The notes: generated from the sequence alone by a model not told the origin. Counted from the stretch's first letter, positions 9,319-19,835 are shown. The stretch is 64,000 bases of DNA from an uncultured Pirellula sp. (GCA_903930765.1 CAIYZV010000285.1:1-64000); one strand, 5' to 3'. Program-made: numbers and translations.

Positions 9319-11678
9319 CACCCTTGATGGCTTTCCTATGGCTCAGTTGCTGCGCATTTGCGGCGTCGGATTTTGAATCGGAAGTACTTCCGATTTTGAA
9401 ACGGAGCTGTGGCAAGTGCCATGGCCCAGACCTTCAGGAATCCGGGGTGCGGGTCGATAATCTCTCGACCGATTTGGTGAATGACCGGGCGGCAGCGGAA
9501 CGATGGCATGAAGTTCTCAATGTGCTTCATTCGGGCGAGATGCCACCGCAGGAGGAACCGCAGTTGACCGAGGTGGAGCATGAGACGTTGGTCCGTTGGA
9601 TTTCGGGAAAGATCCGAGAGGCCGTGGAAGCGACTCGCGACACCAGCGGACGAGCAGTGTTACGCCGATTGAATCGTGTTGAGTACCAAAACACCATGCT
9701 CGATTTGCTGGGGTTGGACATGGATTACACCCGTGATCTGCCTCCGGATAGCGTTTCCGCGGATGGATTCACGAACGATGGCCGCGCCTTGGGCATGTCG
9801 GCGATGCAGCTCGAATACTACCTCGATACAGCGCGACGCGCTCTCGATCGCGTTATCGTCAGTGCCGTTGCTCCCCAGGTTTTTCATCACGAGTTCACCG
9901 AGAGCAAGATCGATAACTGGCTTGGTAATGCCCAACGCTCGCAACGACTCGGCCGTCAGCAGGAATTTTTAGCCAAGATGAAAGATGATTACCCAGAGGT
10001 TGGGGATTTCGTAGTCCGGGTCAAGCTCAACGCCGAGTTAAAGCCCGATAAAGGGTTCCCTCTGCTGGAAGTCTCGGTGGGGTATCAGCCGGATACGGAA
10101 ATCCTGATGCGTGAGTTCGAGCTTGTGGAAATCACCACCGAAGGATCTCAGACTCATGAGTTTCGAGGCCGTTTGGAAAACTTTCCCTTACCCGTGCGAG
10201 GTCAAGGCAAATTCCCTGGCTTGGTAGTGCGAGTCCGCAATCGCTACGACGATGGCTCACCGCTACCTAAGGAGCTAACCGACAAAAAGCAAGAATATCC
10301 GGACGAACCAGACTCGCCAGTTATCGTTGTCCAATCCGTTGAGTTTCACGGTCCGTTTTTTGACCAGTGGCCACCTCTTAGTCATCGCCGAATTCTTTTT
10401 GAGTCGGGTCAAAGGGAAACGGATGAACGAGGTTATGTGCTCCAGGTTTTGCAAAGGTTCATGGCGCGGGCATTTCGCAGGCCTGTCAGCGATTTGGAAA
10501 TCTCTCGCATGATGGAGTTTCATGATTCGATTCGAGCAGATTTTCCGACACTCGAAGAGGCGATGCGCGAGACGCTGGCTATGGTCCTGATCCAACCGGA
10601 TTTCCTGTACCATTTTGAACCTTCGGGTGATTCCAAGCGGCCGATTCAAAGCCATGAATTGGCATCGCGTTTGTCGTACTTTTTATGGAGTTCCATGCCC
10701 GACGAGCGATTGGAAAAGTTGTGTATAGATGGGCGCTTGATGGACCCAAAGGTGATGGCGTCAGAAGTCGATCGGATGCTCGCTGATCCTCGTTCGATGT
10801 CCTTCGTTCGTCAATTCACCGATCAATGGCTACACCTGGAGTACATGGACCGAGTCGCGGTGAATCGGGAGTTTTACCCCCAGTTCGACGACTCGCTCAA
10901 GGAGCAGATGCGGGCCGAGACGCATGCGTTTTTTGCGGAGTTGATGCATCAGGAACTGAGTGCGCTGAATCTGCTGTCATCGGACTTTGCGATGTTGAAT
11001 GAGCCGATGGCGAAGCATTATGGCATTTCCAGAATCTATGGACGTACGTTCCGCCGTGTGGAACTGGGGGCAGGTTCCCATCGTGGAGGATTGCTCGGAC
11101 AAGCGGGTATACTGCTAGGGAATTCTACCGGTGCCGATTCGCATGTGGTCCGACGTGCGGTCTGGATTCGAGACCGATTGCTCAACGACCCACCATCCCC
11201 ACCGCCACCCGATACGCCGCCGCTCGAAAAAGCGGACCCCGAATTTTTAAAGCTTTCTGTGCGCGAGCAATTGGAAATCCATCGCAGCCGCGAAGCCTGT
11301 GCGCGTTGCCATCGCGGAATCGACCCTTGGGGGATCGCCCTGGAAAACTATGATGCGATCGGGCTCTGGCGGGACGAAGTTCGCCGTAAAGTGAATGGGA
11401 AATTCGAAACAGTACCGGTAAAATCTGCCGATAATCTCCCCAATGGTGTTCCGCTCGATGGGGTAGAATCGCTCAAAGCCTACTTGGTTAATCAACGTAA
11501 AGAGGATTTCGCCAGATCGTTGGTGACCAAGCTAGCGACTTATGCCTTGGGGAGGCGATTGGAACTCACCGATCAAGCTACCATCGATCAATTGACCACA
11601 CAGTTTGCAGCGAATGATTATCGTATACGAGGACTCATCCAAAGCATTGTCGCCAGCGAGCTCTTTTTGACCAAGTAG
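9291..11678 (+). CDS. DUF1592/DUF1588-family exported cytochrome-like protein
   Basis: A 795-residue planctomycete-type protein. A hydrophobic N-terminus (signal peptide, cleavage near CAFAA) is followed by a c-type haem site CGKCH (residues 40-44) in a PSCyt1 domain, then the DUF1587 (RLNRVEYQNTMLDLLGL), DUF1595 (FMARAFRRPVSDLE), DUF1592 (LASRLSYFLWSSMPDE), DUF1588 with a second motif CARCH (670-674), and DUF1585 domains. The start is GTG 9291; an in-frame ATG at 9327 would give a very short signal peptide. The family almost always pairs with DUF1552, which follows here. Function is unknown; a periplasmic redox role in polymer or C1 oxidation is often supposed. It lies downstream of the sigma-kinase pair. 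Confidence 0.88.
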   Translation: MYVAVPVFVTPLMAFLWLSCCAFAASDFESEVLPILKRSCGKCHGPDLQESGVRVDNLSTDLVNDRAAAERWHEVLNVLHSGEMPPQEEPQLTEVEHETLVRWISGKIREAVEATRDTSGRAVLRRLNRVEYQNTMLDLLGLDMDYTRDLPPDSVSADGFTNDGRALGMSAMQLEYYLDTARRALDRVIVSAVAPQVFHHEFTESKIDNWLGNAQRSQRLGRQQEFLAKMKDDYPEVGDFVVRVKLNAELKPDKGFPLLEVSVGYQPDTEILMREFELVEITTEGSQTHEFRGRLENFPLPVRGQGKFPGLVVRVRNRYDDGSPLPKELTDKKQEYPDEPDSPVIVVQSVEFHGPFFDQWPPLSHRRILFESGQRETDERGYVLQVLQRFMARAFRRPVSDLEISRMMEFHDSIRADFPTLEEAMRETLAMVLIQPDFLYHFEPSGDSKRPIQSHELASRLSYFLWSSMPDERLEKLCIDGRLMDPKVMASEVDRMLADPRSMSFVRQFTDQWLHLEYMDRVAVNREFYPQFDDSLKEQMRAETHAFFAELMHQELSALNLLSSDFAMLNEPMAKHYGISRIYGRTFRRVELGAGSHRGGLLGQAGILLGNSTGADSHVVRRAVWIRDRLLNDPPSPPPPDTPPLEKADPEFLKLSVREQLEIHRSREACARCHRGIDPWGIALENYDAIGLWRDEVRRKVNGKFETVPVKSADNLPNGVPLDGVESLKAYLVNQRKEDFARSLVTKLATYALGRRLELTDQATIDQLTTQFAANDYRIRGLIQSIVASELFLTK

Positions 11679-11805
11679 ATTTTTGACAGAGTAGCGTTTT
11701 GGCCAAGCAGAGCTCGTGCAACGTTTTGGCAGCCACAGATCCTGTTCCCAGTTCCCAACCTCACCCTCCAGTCAACGAAACCATCGTCCCAAGAAGCGAG
11801 AACCC

Positions 11806-13134
11806 ATGATGCATCTCGATCGACGTTCCTTTCTGCTAGGTACTGGTGTTTCACTCGGGTTGCCGTGGCTTGAGTGCATGGGCGAGGCTGCAGAGCCCCA
11901 CGACACGGCCAAGCGAATGTGCGCGTTGTACTTTGGGTTCGGGGTGGGATTGCCTAGCGAGGATAGCGAAGAGGGAAAGTGGCGTTGGTTTCCTCGGGGG
12001 GAAGGAAAAGACTTTCAATTCACCGATGTCCTCAATCCGCTTGAGCCCCATCGCGACAATGTGACGGTGCTCGGTGGCCTATCCCATCCCAATGGGCGCC
12101 GCATGGGTGGTCATGACACTGCAGACACATTTTTGACGGCTTCGTATTTGAACAATAAATTCTTGCGCAACACTGTGTCGATTGACCAGCTTGCGGCACG
12201 CGCGTTCGGCGATAAAACACGGTTCGCATCTCTGGTCCTTTCGACCGATGGTGGTGTTGGTGAACCGACTCGCTCGAGCACCTTGTCCTACGACGATCAA
12301 GGCCGCCCCATTCCAGCCATGCACCAACCGCAACAGATCTTCGACCGTTTCTTTGGAGCGGGCGATGCGGATTTGGTGGCGAGCCATCGTCGGCTCAAAA
12401 GCACTTCAGGAATGCTCGATCGTGTCCTCGAGGACTCGCGTTCCTTGCGAGGGAAACTCGGGAACCAAGATCGCGACAAACTCGACGAGTATTTGGAATC
12501 GGTTCGTCAAATCGAAGAACGTGTTGCAAGATCTCAGCGTTGGTTGAATATTCCTCGGCCTGAGTTGAGTGACGAAGATCGCAAGATGCTAAAGCTCAAC
12601 GCGGACGATCAGGCTCCTAAAGACTTTATTCGAACCATGTACGACTTGATTTATTTGGCCTTTCGAACCGATTCCACTCGTATTGCGACGTACCAGATCA
12701 CGAATATGGCGGATTGTTCATCGAAGGCGGCCAAGTTCCCGCAGCTGGAAGGCTTTAAGAAGACATTGCATTCATTGGCGCACGACTGGAACAAACAAGG
12801 TGGCGCGGAGGAACTAGGCCGGTGGGATCAGTTTATGGCGCAGCAGCTTGCCTACTTCCTCGATCGCCTTTCCGGGGCACGGGAAGGGGATGCCTCGGTG
12901 CTCGACAGAACGATTGTTCTTTATGGTAGCAGCAACAGCAACACCCACGAAAACAAAAATTACCCGCTGGTTCTCGCAGGTGGACGATCGTTGGGGTTCC
13001 AGCACGGTAGGTACATGAAATTCAACGAAGATGTACCATTGTCCAATTTGTTCGTTACGATGCTGAATCGAGTGGGTGTCGAAACCGGTTCGTTTGTGGA
13101 CAGCAATGGCGAGATAACCGACCTGACGGTTTGA
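11806..13134 (+). CDS. DUF1552 family exported protein (first copy)
   Basis: About 442 residues. It starts with a twin-arginine style leader (MMHLDRRSFLLGTG followed by a hydrophobic stretch), so it is probably exported folded. The body matches DUF1552: an early segment on the lines of ALYFGFGVGLP, a middle helical region (QIEERVARSQRWL), and a C-terminus with LDRTIVLYGSSNS and PLVLAGG. I use ATG 11806 because upstream codons are low-complexity and not conserved-looking. It is the usual partner of DUF1592, 127 bp upstream. The family is related to DUF1501/sulfatase-like folds, but its enzymatic role is unproven. Confidence 0.87.
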   Translation: MMHLDRRSFLLGTGVSLGLPWLECMGEAAEPHDTAKRMCALYFGFGVGLPSEDSEEGKWRWFPRGEGKDFQFTDVLNPLEPHRDNVTVLGGLSHPNGRRMGGHDTADTFLTASYLNNKFLRNTVSIDQLAARAFGDKTRFASLVLSTDGGVGEPTRSSTLSYDDQGRPIPAMHQPQQIFDRFFGAGDADLVASHRRLKSTSGMLDRVLEDSRSLRGKLGNQDRDKLDEYLESVRQIEERVARSQRWLNIPRPELSDEDRKMLKLNADDQAPKDFIRTMYDLIYLAFRTDSTRIATYQITNMADCSSKAAKFPQLEGFKKTLHSLAHDWNKQGGAEELGRWDQFMAQQLAYFLDRLSGAREGDASVLDRTIVLYGSSNSNTHENKNYPLVLAGGRSLGFQHGRYMKFNEDVPLSNLFVTMLNRVGVETGSFVDSNGEITDLTV

Positions 13135-13147
13135 TTTTGAAGAGACC

Positions 13148-14032
13148 TCAATTCGCGGCAACTAGCGGATCGAGAAATTTGAAAAACTCTTGGGTCGCCG
13201 GATCACCCGGTTTGCCGAGGTCGTCGTTGAGGCGACTATGGTTGCTGTCACTCTTCCCAAAAGCCAAAGCGGGAATGCCCGCTGCTTTTAGAACGTTCTC
13301 AAGCCGCATTGCTTGGGCCCGAGTGTCTGGATTTCCGGGGAAGTACAAGATCAGGAACGGCGGTATATTTTTCCCTTTGGCGACGTGCGTGACGGCCGAA
13401 AAGTCGACATGCTTCTTTGGGTCGTTACCAAATTTCTGTCGATGCCCAAAGGTGAACATTTCACCGCCGTACAACGCTTGTCGATGTTCAGCGGTCATGA
13501 TTATTTTTGGGATGTCGTACGTGTCTCCGTCGACGGGTATACATCCTTTGAGAACGTTGAACGACACTCCTTCGTCTTTCAAGTAACGATCGTCGATACA
13601 TACGAGCGCTGCTAGCTGAGCACCCGCTGAATGACCGCCGACGAAAATGCGATTCGGATCGCCACCGTATTTTGAAATGTTCTTATGGACCCAACCGATT
13701 GATTTGGCGATGTCGCCGATCAGTTCCTCCATGCTGACTTCCGGCAGAAGTCGGTAATTTGTTGAGACGATAACGAATCCTCGTTCGGTCAAGACTTTTG
13801 GTTTGAGTGCCACATCACTTTTGTCACCCGTCTGCCAACCGCCGCCGTGAATCCAAAACATCACTGGCAATTTCACGTCGGTGGGTGAAGTAGGTGTGTA
13901 GATGTCGAGCACGTGCCGTGCATGCCCGTTCTCTATGTAAGGAAGGTTCGATGTCAGTTTCTGTGCGTTTGCGATATCGCAAACGCATAGAAGCGGAAAA
14001 AAGAACGCAATGATTAGGGATACGCGGATCAT
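13148..14032 (-). CDS. Exported alpha/beta-hydrolase (BD-FAE/esterase type)
   Basis: About 294 residues with a signal peptide ([20 protein letters not shown]..., cleavage after NAQ). The hydrolase core shows the oxyanion HGGGWQTGD, the nucleophile GHSAG, and a late SNHSRLN segment likely to hold the catalytic histidine. This is the hormone-sensitive-lipase / feruloyl- or acetyl-esterase type. It is the last gene of a minus-strand operon with a ThuA protein (55 bp upstream) and a large haem protein. It converges on the first DUF1552 gene. A role in de-esterifying polysaccharides is plausible but inferred. An upstream in-frame ATG at 14080 is possible but would place residues before the signal peptide. 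Confidence 0.85.
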   Translation of the reverse strand: MIRVSLIIAFFFPLLCVCDIANAQKLTSNLPYIENGHARHVLDIYTPTSPTDVKLPVMFWIHGGGWQTGDKSDVALKPKVLTERGFVIVSTNYRLLPEVSMEELIGDIAKSIGWVHKNISKYGGDPNRIFVGGHSAGAQLAALVCIDDRYLKDEGVSFNVLKGCIPVDGDTYDIPKIIMTAEHRQALYGGEMFTFGHRQKFGNDPKKHVDFSAVTHVAKGKNIPPFLILYFPGNPDTRAQAMRLENVLKAAGIPALAFGKSDSNHSRLNDDLGKPGDPATQEFFKFLDPLVAAN

Positions 14033-14087
14033 GGCAATTGGCCTTTGCAGGAGCTGTTCCAGGGGCTGTGAGGATGGCACGTCATCG

Positions 14088-15032
14088 TTACTTGCCAGCC
14101 TTCAGAGCTGCCTGGGCTTCGTCGATGAGTTTCTCGAGTTGTTCTTTATCGACGTTGTCACCTGCAACGCCTTTTTGTGGGATTTCTAGGTTGGCTATCC
14201 ATGCGACGCCGTTGAGTAGGATCTGTCTGAAATTGTCGTTGCCCAAGTTTTCGTGCAGATGCAATCCGGTGAAGCCAAAGCCCCGCCCTTTGTCTTGCCG
14301 TTGATATGCCCATGCCATATGTTGGATTTTGGCATCGGAAACTTCTTTGAAGACCGCTGGGTTTCCTCCCCGCTCGCTGGTTTTTTCAGAAACGGTACTG
14401 ATGGGTGGAACTGCGGAAAGAATCGGTGTTACTTCATCCATGTCATTCACAAACCGCATGTGATAATACCATTCGTCGCGGACGCTGAAGGGTTTTACAC
14501 CGCGCGTCGTCGGATGTTCTGGGATTTCCTTGAAATCCGGTTGCCACCACGGATTGACCGACCATTCCGTTTCGAAGTACCCACCCATCCAGCGCAAGTA
14601 GTTGTCACCTGCTTCACCCTTGTTCACCTCGACGCCAAAATGCATCGCCATGAAGCCGGCTCCTCTTCGTACAGCGGCGGCAATCTCGCTGTCAGTTGCG
14701 GCGCGTTGCCCATGGTTCAAGCTCACCGCAATCGCATCGGCGTGAGTTAATTTTTTGGGCCAGTTGTTCGTGGAATAAACCACCGCATGGACGTTTGGAT
14801 ACGCCGCATTCAATTGCTTGGCCAACAGGATTGAGCCCGCCATGAACTCGTGATTGCCTCGGCCGCCGTGGGTCCCGGCGTCTGCGATGAATACGATTTT
14901 CTTGACGTCTTTGCCAGCGTCAATTTGTTGCTGGTAGTCGAAGATACCTTTCTCTTGAGCCAATACACCGCGAAGGCAAAGAACCAACATGAAGACGGCT
15001 AAGCCTATTGACGTTACTGAAGTCCTAAACAC
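14088..15032 (-). CDS. ThuA-domain exported protein
   Basis: A 314-residue protein with a signal peptide (hydrophobic 10-24, cleavage after VLAQ) and a ThuA-like fold related to class I glutamine amidotransferases. Seen are [30 protein letters not shown] and [13 protein letters not shown], then a WHH-like region (DEWYYHMRF) and [15 protein letters not shown] near the end. The C-terminus is a charged helix. ThuA proteins are linked to sugar (trehalose, keto-sugar) use, but planctomycete members are uncharacterised. It is central in the operon 18035 to 13148, with 66 bp to the upstream haem gene. Confidence 0.85.
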   Translation of the reverse strand: MFRTSVTSIGLAVFMLVLCLRGVLAQEKGIFDYQQQIDAGKDVKKIVFIADAGTHGGRGNHEFMAGSILLAKQLNAAYPNVHAVVYSTNNWPKKLTHADAIAVSLNHGQRAATDSEIAAAVRRGAGFMAMHFGVEVNKGEAGDNYLRWMGGYFETEWSVNPWWQPDFKEIPEHPTTRGVKPFSVRDEWYYHMRFVNDMDEVTPILSAVPPISTVSEKTSERGGNPAVFKEVSDAKIQHMAWAYQRQDKGRGFGFTGLHLHENLGNDNFRQILLNGVAWIANLEIPQKGVAGDNVDKEQLEKLIDEAQAALKAGK

Positions 15033-15098
15033 GTAATGGTTCCAAGCGTGAGTTGAATGTTTTCGTTGTGCAGCTGCGGTAAGAATCGCATCGACGGA

Positions 15099-18035
15099 CT
15101 AGTTCTTGAAATTAGGATGCTTGGAATCGCCAAACGATTCCATGTACGCAAGTAGATCCAGGATTTCGTCTTGGGTGAATGTGTTTAGCAAACCTGCTGG
15201 CATCGGCGAAACCTTTGAAAGTTTTCGTGACTCAATCTCCGACTTTTGGATCTTGACCGTCTCTTCCTCTAACGGATTTGGGCGAAGGACGAGATGGTCC
15301 TCAGTCTCTTCCGTAATGCGACCGGAAAAAATCCGACCGTCGTCGGTTTCGATGGCCGTGTTCATGTACTGTTCCGAAAGAACTTTTGATGGCTCGGTGG
15401 ATGCCTCCAGAATGTCCTGGCGTTTGAATCGGGTTGAGACGGCCGTCAAATCAGGCCCAATCGCCCCTCCTTGATCGCCATAGCGGTGACAAGCGATGCA
15501 TTGGGCATCGTTGAAGATCTGTTTTCCGCGAGAAAAATTCCGGCCTTTGCTCACTTGATCCAACAAGGGTTGTAAATCGGCAGTCGACCATTCCTTGACC
15601 AAATTGCGTGGGGGACCTGGTTTGGGCTTTTGCTTGCCAGAGTGCAGAGCATCGTAGGCCGTCAGTACATCGCTAAGCGCGAGGATCTCGTCAGGCGACA
15701 TCGTGAATTTTGCCTCTTCGTGTGCATGGGACATGAAATTGGCAAAGCTCGCGCCGTTATTGAAGCCTATCCCCGCTTCTTGAAACCATTGATTGACCTG
15801 CGCCGGATGCTCCTTGGAGCGTCCTTGGTTCCACCACTCGAGATAGGCTCTGCGAAGACCGACGTCCCATCCTTTTTTGACATTTCGTAGGTGCACCGCA
15901 TAAGCAACCTGTTCTTCTTGCGTTGACGCTGCCTGCATCAACGAAACCGTCTTGGCAACAACACCAGGAGCCTGTAGTGCGATCAAAATTTGGCATAGTT
16001 CGCGATTGACCGGTTCGCTCTTAGCAGGATACATCGGATCGATGTCTGCGATCAATTGCGTAGCAACAATCCCTGTCGGTACTCCTTGCCGTGCGATGGA
16101 GACTTCGATCACCCGTAATTTGTTGAGAACCTGTTCCTCTGTCAGTTTTTCTGATGGGATTGACGTCAACGCTTTGAGGAGGGCTGGTTGGGTATCGGGA
16201 GATCCGAACCGGGCGAGTGCCAGCAAAGCAGTGAGTGCAGCTTGTGGGCGTTTTTCAGCGAGGGCTTTGGATTGCCACTGCGATACCGGATTGCGTTCGA
16301 TGGCTAATCGGGCAGCATAGCGAATGGTGCGGTCGGGGCTGTCCAAATGAGTCCAAGCGAACTCGATCGCCGCTGGATCTTCCTTAACATTGAACGCCTC
16401 TAGTTTACGGCGCAAGTCTCGTGCCTCAGCACCTACTTTATTTCGCAACTCCGCAGAAGCCAGTGGCGTTGCAGGTTCGTTTCCGGTGTAGGTGACGCGG
16501 AACAGACTCGCTTGTGTACCACGACCACCGATCGTGAAGTACAACGATCCGTCGTTGCCGATGACCACATCGGTGAGATTCAGAGGTACTCGTCCACCTT
16601 TTCCACGTAGCGATTTGGGGGCAACAAAGTTTTCAAAGGAACCTTTGTAGCTCGCTCCATCTGGGGTCAAGTGGACCGCCATCAGGCGACCGTAGGTCCA
16701 GTCGCAGATGTAAAATGCCTTTTGGTATTTTGCTGGGAACTTAGCATCCGTACCGAAAACGACACCTGTGGGACACCCGATCCCGATGGTGGTCGTGTGA
16801 GGCAATCCGTCCGCGTAATGTTCTGGCCATTTTGCACTCCCTTCGCGGAAGCCGTTATCGCCGCCGCGTACGCTGTGGAAGACGTGGGTTGGTCGGTACC
16901 AGGGGTTCCCCCAGTCCCATTCCATATCGCTGTCAAAACCAAAAAGTTCGCCGTCGGCATTAAAGCCAATGTCGTAGGTATTTCGTTCGCCTGCGGAAAA
17001 CAATTCGATGTTCTTACCATCCAAATCCATCCTCGCCACGTAGCCTCCAGGTGGTTTGGCACCGGCTCCGAAACCGTTTCCATCCTCCATTCGAGGCAAC
17101 GCCAGGTCGTCACCATAGCTGCGATGTGGCGAACTGGTCGCGAGATCGTTAGGGACTCCAGTGAAATTTCCGCAGACCGCGTAGAGCATTTTGTCCGGAC
17201 CGAGGACCAGGCCGTGCGAGCCGTGTTCACCAGATCCACCTTGCCACTCTCTCAAAAATTCAACATCGTCGTAGCTGTCGTTCCCTTTCGTGTCCTTGCA
17301 ACGGTAGAGCGCAAAGCCTTTGTTACCACTACCGCTGATGTACAGAACATTGTCGATGAAAAGCATGCCCATCGTTTCGCTTACGGGGATATTCAAGATC
17401 TCCTGTTGGACGACTTTGCCGTTATCGAGCGTCACACGCGTGATGGGCTGGCCACCTTGACCGCCGAGCAACAGTCGACCTTTCGGATCTTTCGCCATAC
17501 AGATCCAGGAACCGTTTTTCGCCGCGTCGGCGCTGAGAACATGCTCGATGGTAAATCCGGGTAGCGTATCGAGAACTTCTGCGGGGTCGTCGAGGTTGAC
17601 TGGTTTCGAGCCATCCGCGGGTCCATACACAGCTTTGATGATCACCAGCTTCTGCCCAGCGGTCGCAGCGATTTCGATTTGACCGTTCTCTCCAATTTCC
17701 TTCATCAGTTCCTGATCGCCGACACGGTACTCGATCGTCAGTTTTTTCGGAATTCCTGGAGCTGTATCGCCGAACGTTTCATTGCTCGCTTGGATGACAA
17801 GCTTGTTTTCCTTGACCGCCGATGCAACTTTTGAGGTCACATCCGTTGCATCTGCTGCCATAACAGGAACTGCACCGAGTGCGATGGAAAGGCCCGGATG
17901 CAGGATGATTGCATACAGAGCGAATGCATACAGAGCGATAGCATGCCGTGTGATTGCATGCCGTGAAAACACTCCAAGTGCTGAACGTGTGTGTGCTACA
18001 AGGGGGAGTTGTGCGAGCTTCCAATGAAAAATCAT
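15099..18035 (-). CDS. PVC-type haem-binding CxxCH protein with dehydrogenase-like propeller and HEAT region
   Basis: About 978 residues. After a repeated hydrophobic leader, an Ig-like or beta segment (residues about 60-150) is followed by a six-bladed-propeller dehydrogenase-like domain (membrane-bound dehydrogenase type, about 180-520; e.g. HGLVLGPDKMLYAVCGN, DSDMEWDWGNPWYRPTH). A helical HEAT-like part (530-760) comes next, then a C-terminal haem domain with CIACHRYGDQGGAIGPDL near residue 846. I prefer ATG 18035 to GTG 18044. It probably oxidises a sugar or alcohol in the periplasm and passes electrons to its haem (family-based inference). It is the first gene of a three-gene operon with ThuA and an esterase. 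The leader is built from 15-bp repeats. Confidence 0.85.
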   Translation of the reverse strand: MIFHWKLAQLPLVAHTRSALGVFSRHAITRHAIALYAFALYAIILHPGLSIALGAVPVMAADATDVTSKVASAVKENKLVIQASNETFGDTAPGIPKKLTIEYRVGDQELMKEIGENGQIEIAATAGQKLVIIKAVYGPADGSKPVNLDDPAEVLDTLPGFTIEHVLSADAAKNGSWICMAKDPKGRLLLGGQGGQPITRVTLDNGKVVQQEILNIPVSETMGMLFIDNVLYISGSGNKGFALYRCKDTKGNDSYDDVEFLREWQGGSGEHGSHGLVLGPDKMLYAVCGNFTGVPNDLATSSPHRSYGDDLALPRMEDGNGFGAGAKPPGGYVARMDLDGKNIELFSAGERNTYDIGFNADGELFGFDSDMEWDWGNPWYRPTHVFHSVRGGDNGFREGSAKWPEHYADGLPHTTTIGIGCPTGVVFGTDAKFPAKYQKAFYICDWTYGRLMAVHLTPDGASYKGSFENFVAPKSLRGKGGRVPLNLTDVVIGNDGSLYFTIGGRGTQASLFRVTYTGNEPATPLASAELRNKVGAEARDLRRKLEAFNVKEDPAAIEFAWTHLDSPDRTIRYAARLAIERNPVSQWQSKALAEKRPQAALTALLALARFGSPDTQPALLKALTSIPSEKLTEEQVLNKLRVIEVSIARQGVPTGIVATQLIADIDPMYPAKSEPVNRELCQILIALQAPGVVAKTVSLMQAASTQEEQVAYAVHLRNVKKGWDVGLRRAYLEWWNQGRSKEHPAQVNQWFQEAGIGFNNGASFANFMSHAHEEAKFTMSPDEILALSDVLTAYDALHSGKQKPKPGPPRNLVKEWSTADLQPLLDQVSKGRNFSRGKQIFNDAQCIACHRYGDQGGAIGPDLTAVSTRFKRQDILEASTEPSKVLSEQYMNTAIETDDGRIFSGRITEETEDHLVLRPNPLEEETVKIQKSEIESRKLSKVSPMPAGLLNTFTQDEILDLLAYMESFGDSKHPNFKN
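17908..17967. repeat. Four 15-bp tandem units in a leader peptide
   Basis: Units at 17908-17922, 17923-17937, 17938-17952 and 17953-17967 form two pairs (GCATACAGAGCG-type and GCATGCCGTG-type). They encode five-residue repeats in the hydrophobic leader of the large haem protein. Confidence 0.8.
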
Positions 18036-18740
18036 GTCGAGCACTTTCTAGAGGAACAAGGGTGATCTGGCGTGGATGAAATCACCGTTATTTGGAATCA
18101 TTGTGAGTTGAGGTAGATAGGTTGATCGATCGGAACAACATTGTATCTCACCGGAACGTCGGGGTCGACGGTCTAGCCGCCGCCTCCGCGGTTATCCTTT
18201 CAACCATGAAGTACTGGCTGCTCGTTTCGCCGGACCACGAGACGCTATAGTTCGACGTGGGACCATCGATGTTTAGCGCATTGTAATCTGTTGTCAGGCT
18301 GCTGGATTTCTAAGGGAACGGAAGCGACGCGCACGGTGCGTTCGAGCGTTGGGCCTACGAACGAGGAAATCGAGGAGCGCGTTTGAAAAAGATCACACTC
18401 GCCATGGCTAGCTGATGGTTATGCGAGGATGGTTCGCAACACATCCAATGTACTTTGAGATTCGTTATCTTTGTTGGGCAGCTCTGACGGAAGCACAAAG
18501 CAAAACGTACCGCTGGGAGAGGCTGGGATGCGGATCCTATCCTATGCTTTGAAGTCGCGATCTATGATTTTGGCAACCATTTGCATCGCGTTTTTGGGAA
18601 GATTGTGACTTGTGGTAGACTGGGGCCGATTCGTTTTACGCATGGCTTTCGGACGTGACCATATCGATCAGACCATATCTCGGCGGTTCCGTTGTGGGTA
18701 AAGAAGTTGTGGGTCAAGAATAGGAGAAGCCAACAAGAAG
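18036..18740. other. Divergent intergenic region (705 bp), possibly with decayed coding
   Basis: No clear gene. On the minus strand a 53-codon open frame (18148-18309, no start codon) reads as a polar sequence such as DYNALNIDGPTSNYSVSWSG, unlike random translation, and may be a remnant of a secreted protein. The rest shows no recognisable coding or strong structure. Promoters for the haem-protein operon and for the propeller gene must lie here. Confidence 0.35.
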
Positions 18741-19835
18741 ATGAGGATTGCAATACACGTTTTAATTCTGTTGACCATGCTCGAACTTGTTGTCGTTGCG
18801 GAGCCTCCCACGTTCGTCCCTGGTGTTTGGAAGCGGTTGACGCCATCCACCGTGACCACAAGTTTCGAGGATCATGTCTTTTGTCAGGGGGTTGCCATCG
18901 ACCCCCAGCAGCCGACAACACTTTATCTTTGCATCTGTGCGTACGACGTTGCGAAAGGGGGGTTGTTCAAAACGACCGATTCCGGAGGGACGTGGAAGAA
19001 GATCGGGGCGCTCGATGAGCCATTGCACGTGGCTGTTGACTCGAGCGATTCGAATCATCTCTATTGTGTTGATGGTGTGCGAGGTGCAACGCAGGGGTTT
19101 TGGGTTTCGCGTGACGGTGGAGAAAACTGGTCGATGCCGGAAGGATTCAAGAGAATTACCGAAAAACCTGTCGGGACCCGCGATCTGTATTCCCTTGCGG
19201 TCGATCCGACGGATTTTCAGCATATTTTAGTATCCTTTCATTCTCCCTGGTCGGATGGAAGGAATTGCGGCGTGCTGGAAAGCATCGATGGGGGCGAATC
19301 CTGGAGTGTTCATGCACCACCGCAGACGCTCAAGGGAGGCTACGGTATGGCGGTCTTCTTCCTTTACGACCCAGCAAAGAAAGTCGGCGATCGAAATACG
19401 TGGTTGTTCACTGCGCAAGAAGGTGGTTTCTTTAAAACAACTGATGGAGGGAGATCGTGGAAAAACGTCTATCCGTATCCGATGACGCATGGAGGTAATC
19501 AGCTCTATCGAGCCAAGGATGGAACGCTCTACTCCGGCGGTTATCAGTACCCAGCTCGTAGTGTCGACAACGGTTCCTCGTGGCAGCAGATCAAATCTGG
19601 TCTCGTGTACAGTTGGTACATGGGAATCTGCGGTGACGGAAGAAATATTTACACTGCTTGCACGAACAAAGGGGAACCGTTCTTCTTTTCGCCAGAAGGA
19701 GATGGATTGGATTGGAAGCCTTTGAATGAACAAACGTTCTCAGCAGCCCCCTTTTCCATGGTTTATGACCCAATCCATCACATCTTGTATGCTGCGAGTT
19801 GGGAGGAAGGACTGTTAGCGATTCAACTCGAATGA
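18741..19835 (+). CDS. Exported Asp-box beta-propeller (sialidase/VPS10-like fold)
   Basis: A 364-residue protein with a signal peptide (MRIAIHVLILLTMLELVVVA). At least five Asp-boxes mark the propeller: TTDSGGTWKK, SRDGGENWS, SIDGGESWS, TTDGGRSWKN and SVDNGSSWQQ. Similar folds occur in sialidases, photosystem assembly factor Ycf48 and sortilins. No catalytic sialidase arginine triad is evident, so it is more likely a binding or scaffold protein. It precedes the second DUF1592-DUF1552 pair on the same strand (145 bp gap). A homologous propeller forms the C-terminus of the 1228-residue protein encoded at 28272-31958. Confidence 0.82.
   Translation: MRIAIHVLILLTMLELVVVAEPPTFVPGVWKRLTPSTVTTSFEDHVFCQGVAIDPQQPTTLYLCICAYDVAKGGLFKTTDSGGTWKKIGALDEPLHVAVDSSDSNHLYCVDGVRGATQGFWVSRDGGENWSMPEGFKRITEKPVGTRDLYSLAVDPTDFQHILVSFHSPWSDGRNCGVLESIDGGESWSVHAPPQTLKGGYGMAVFFLYDPAKKVGDRNTWLFTAQEGGFFKTTDGGRSWKNVYPYPMTHGGNQLYRAKDGTLYSGGYQYPARSVDNGSSWQQIKSGLVYSWYMGICGDGRNIYTACTNKGEPFFFSPEGDGLDWKPLNEQTFSAAPFSMVYDPIHHILYAASWEEGLLAIQLE

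Noticed and set aside
16671-17564. 297-codon plus-strand open frame inside the large haem protein gene
   Set aside because: Antisense shadow of a well-supported coding region; no domain or ribosome-binding site.
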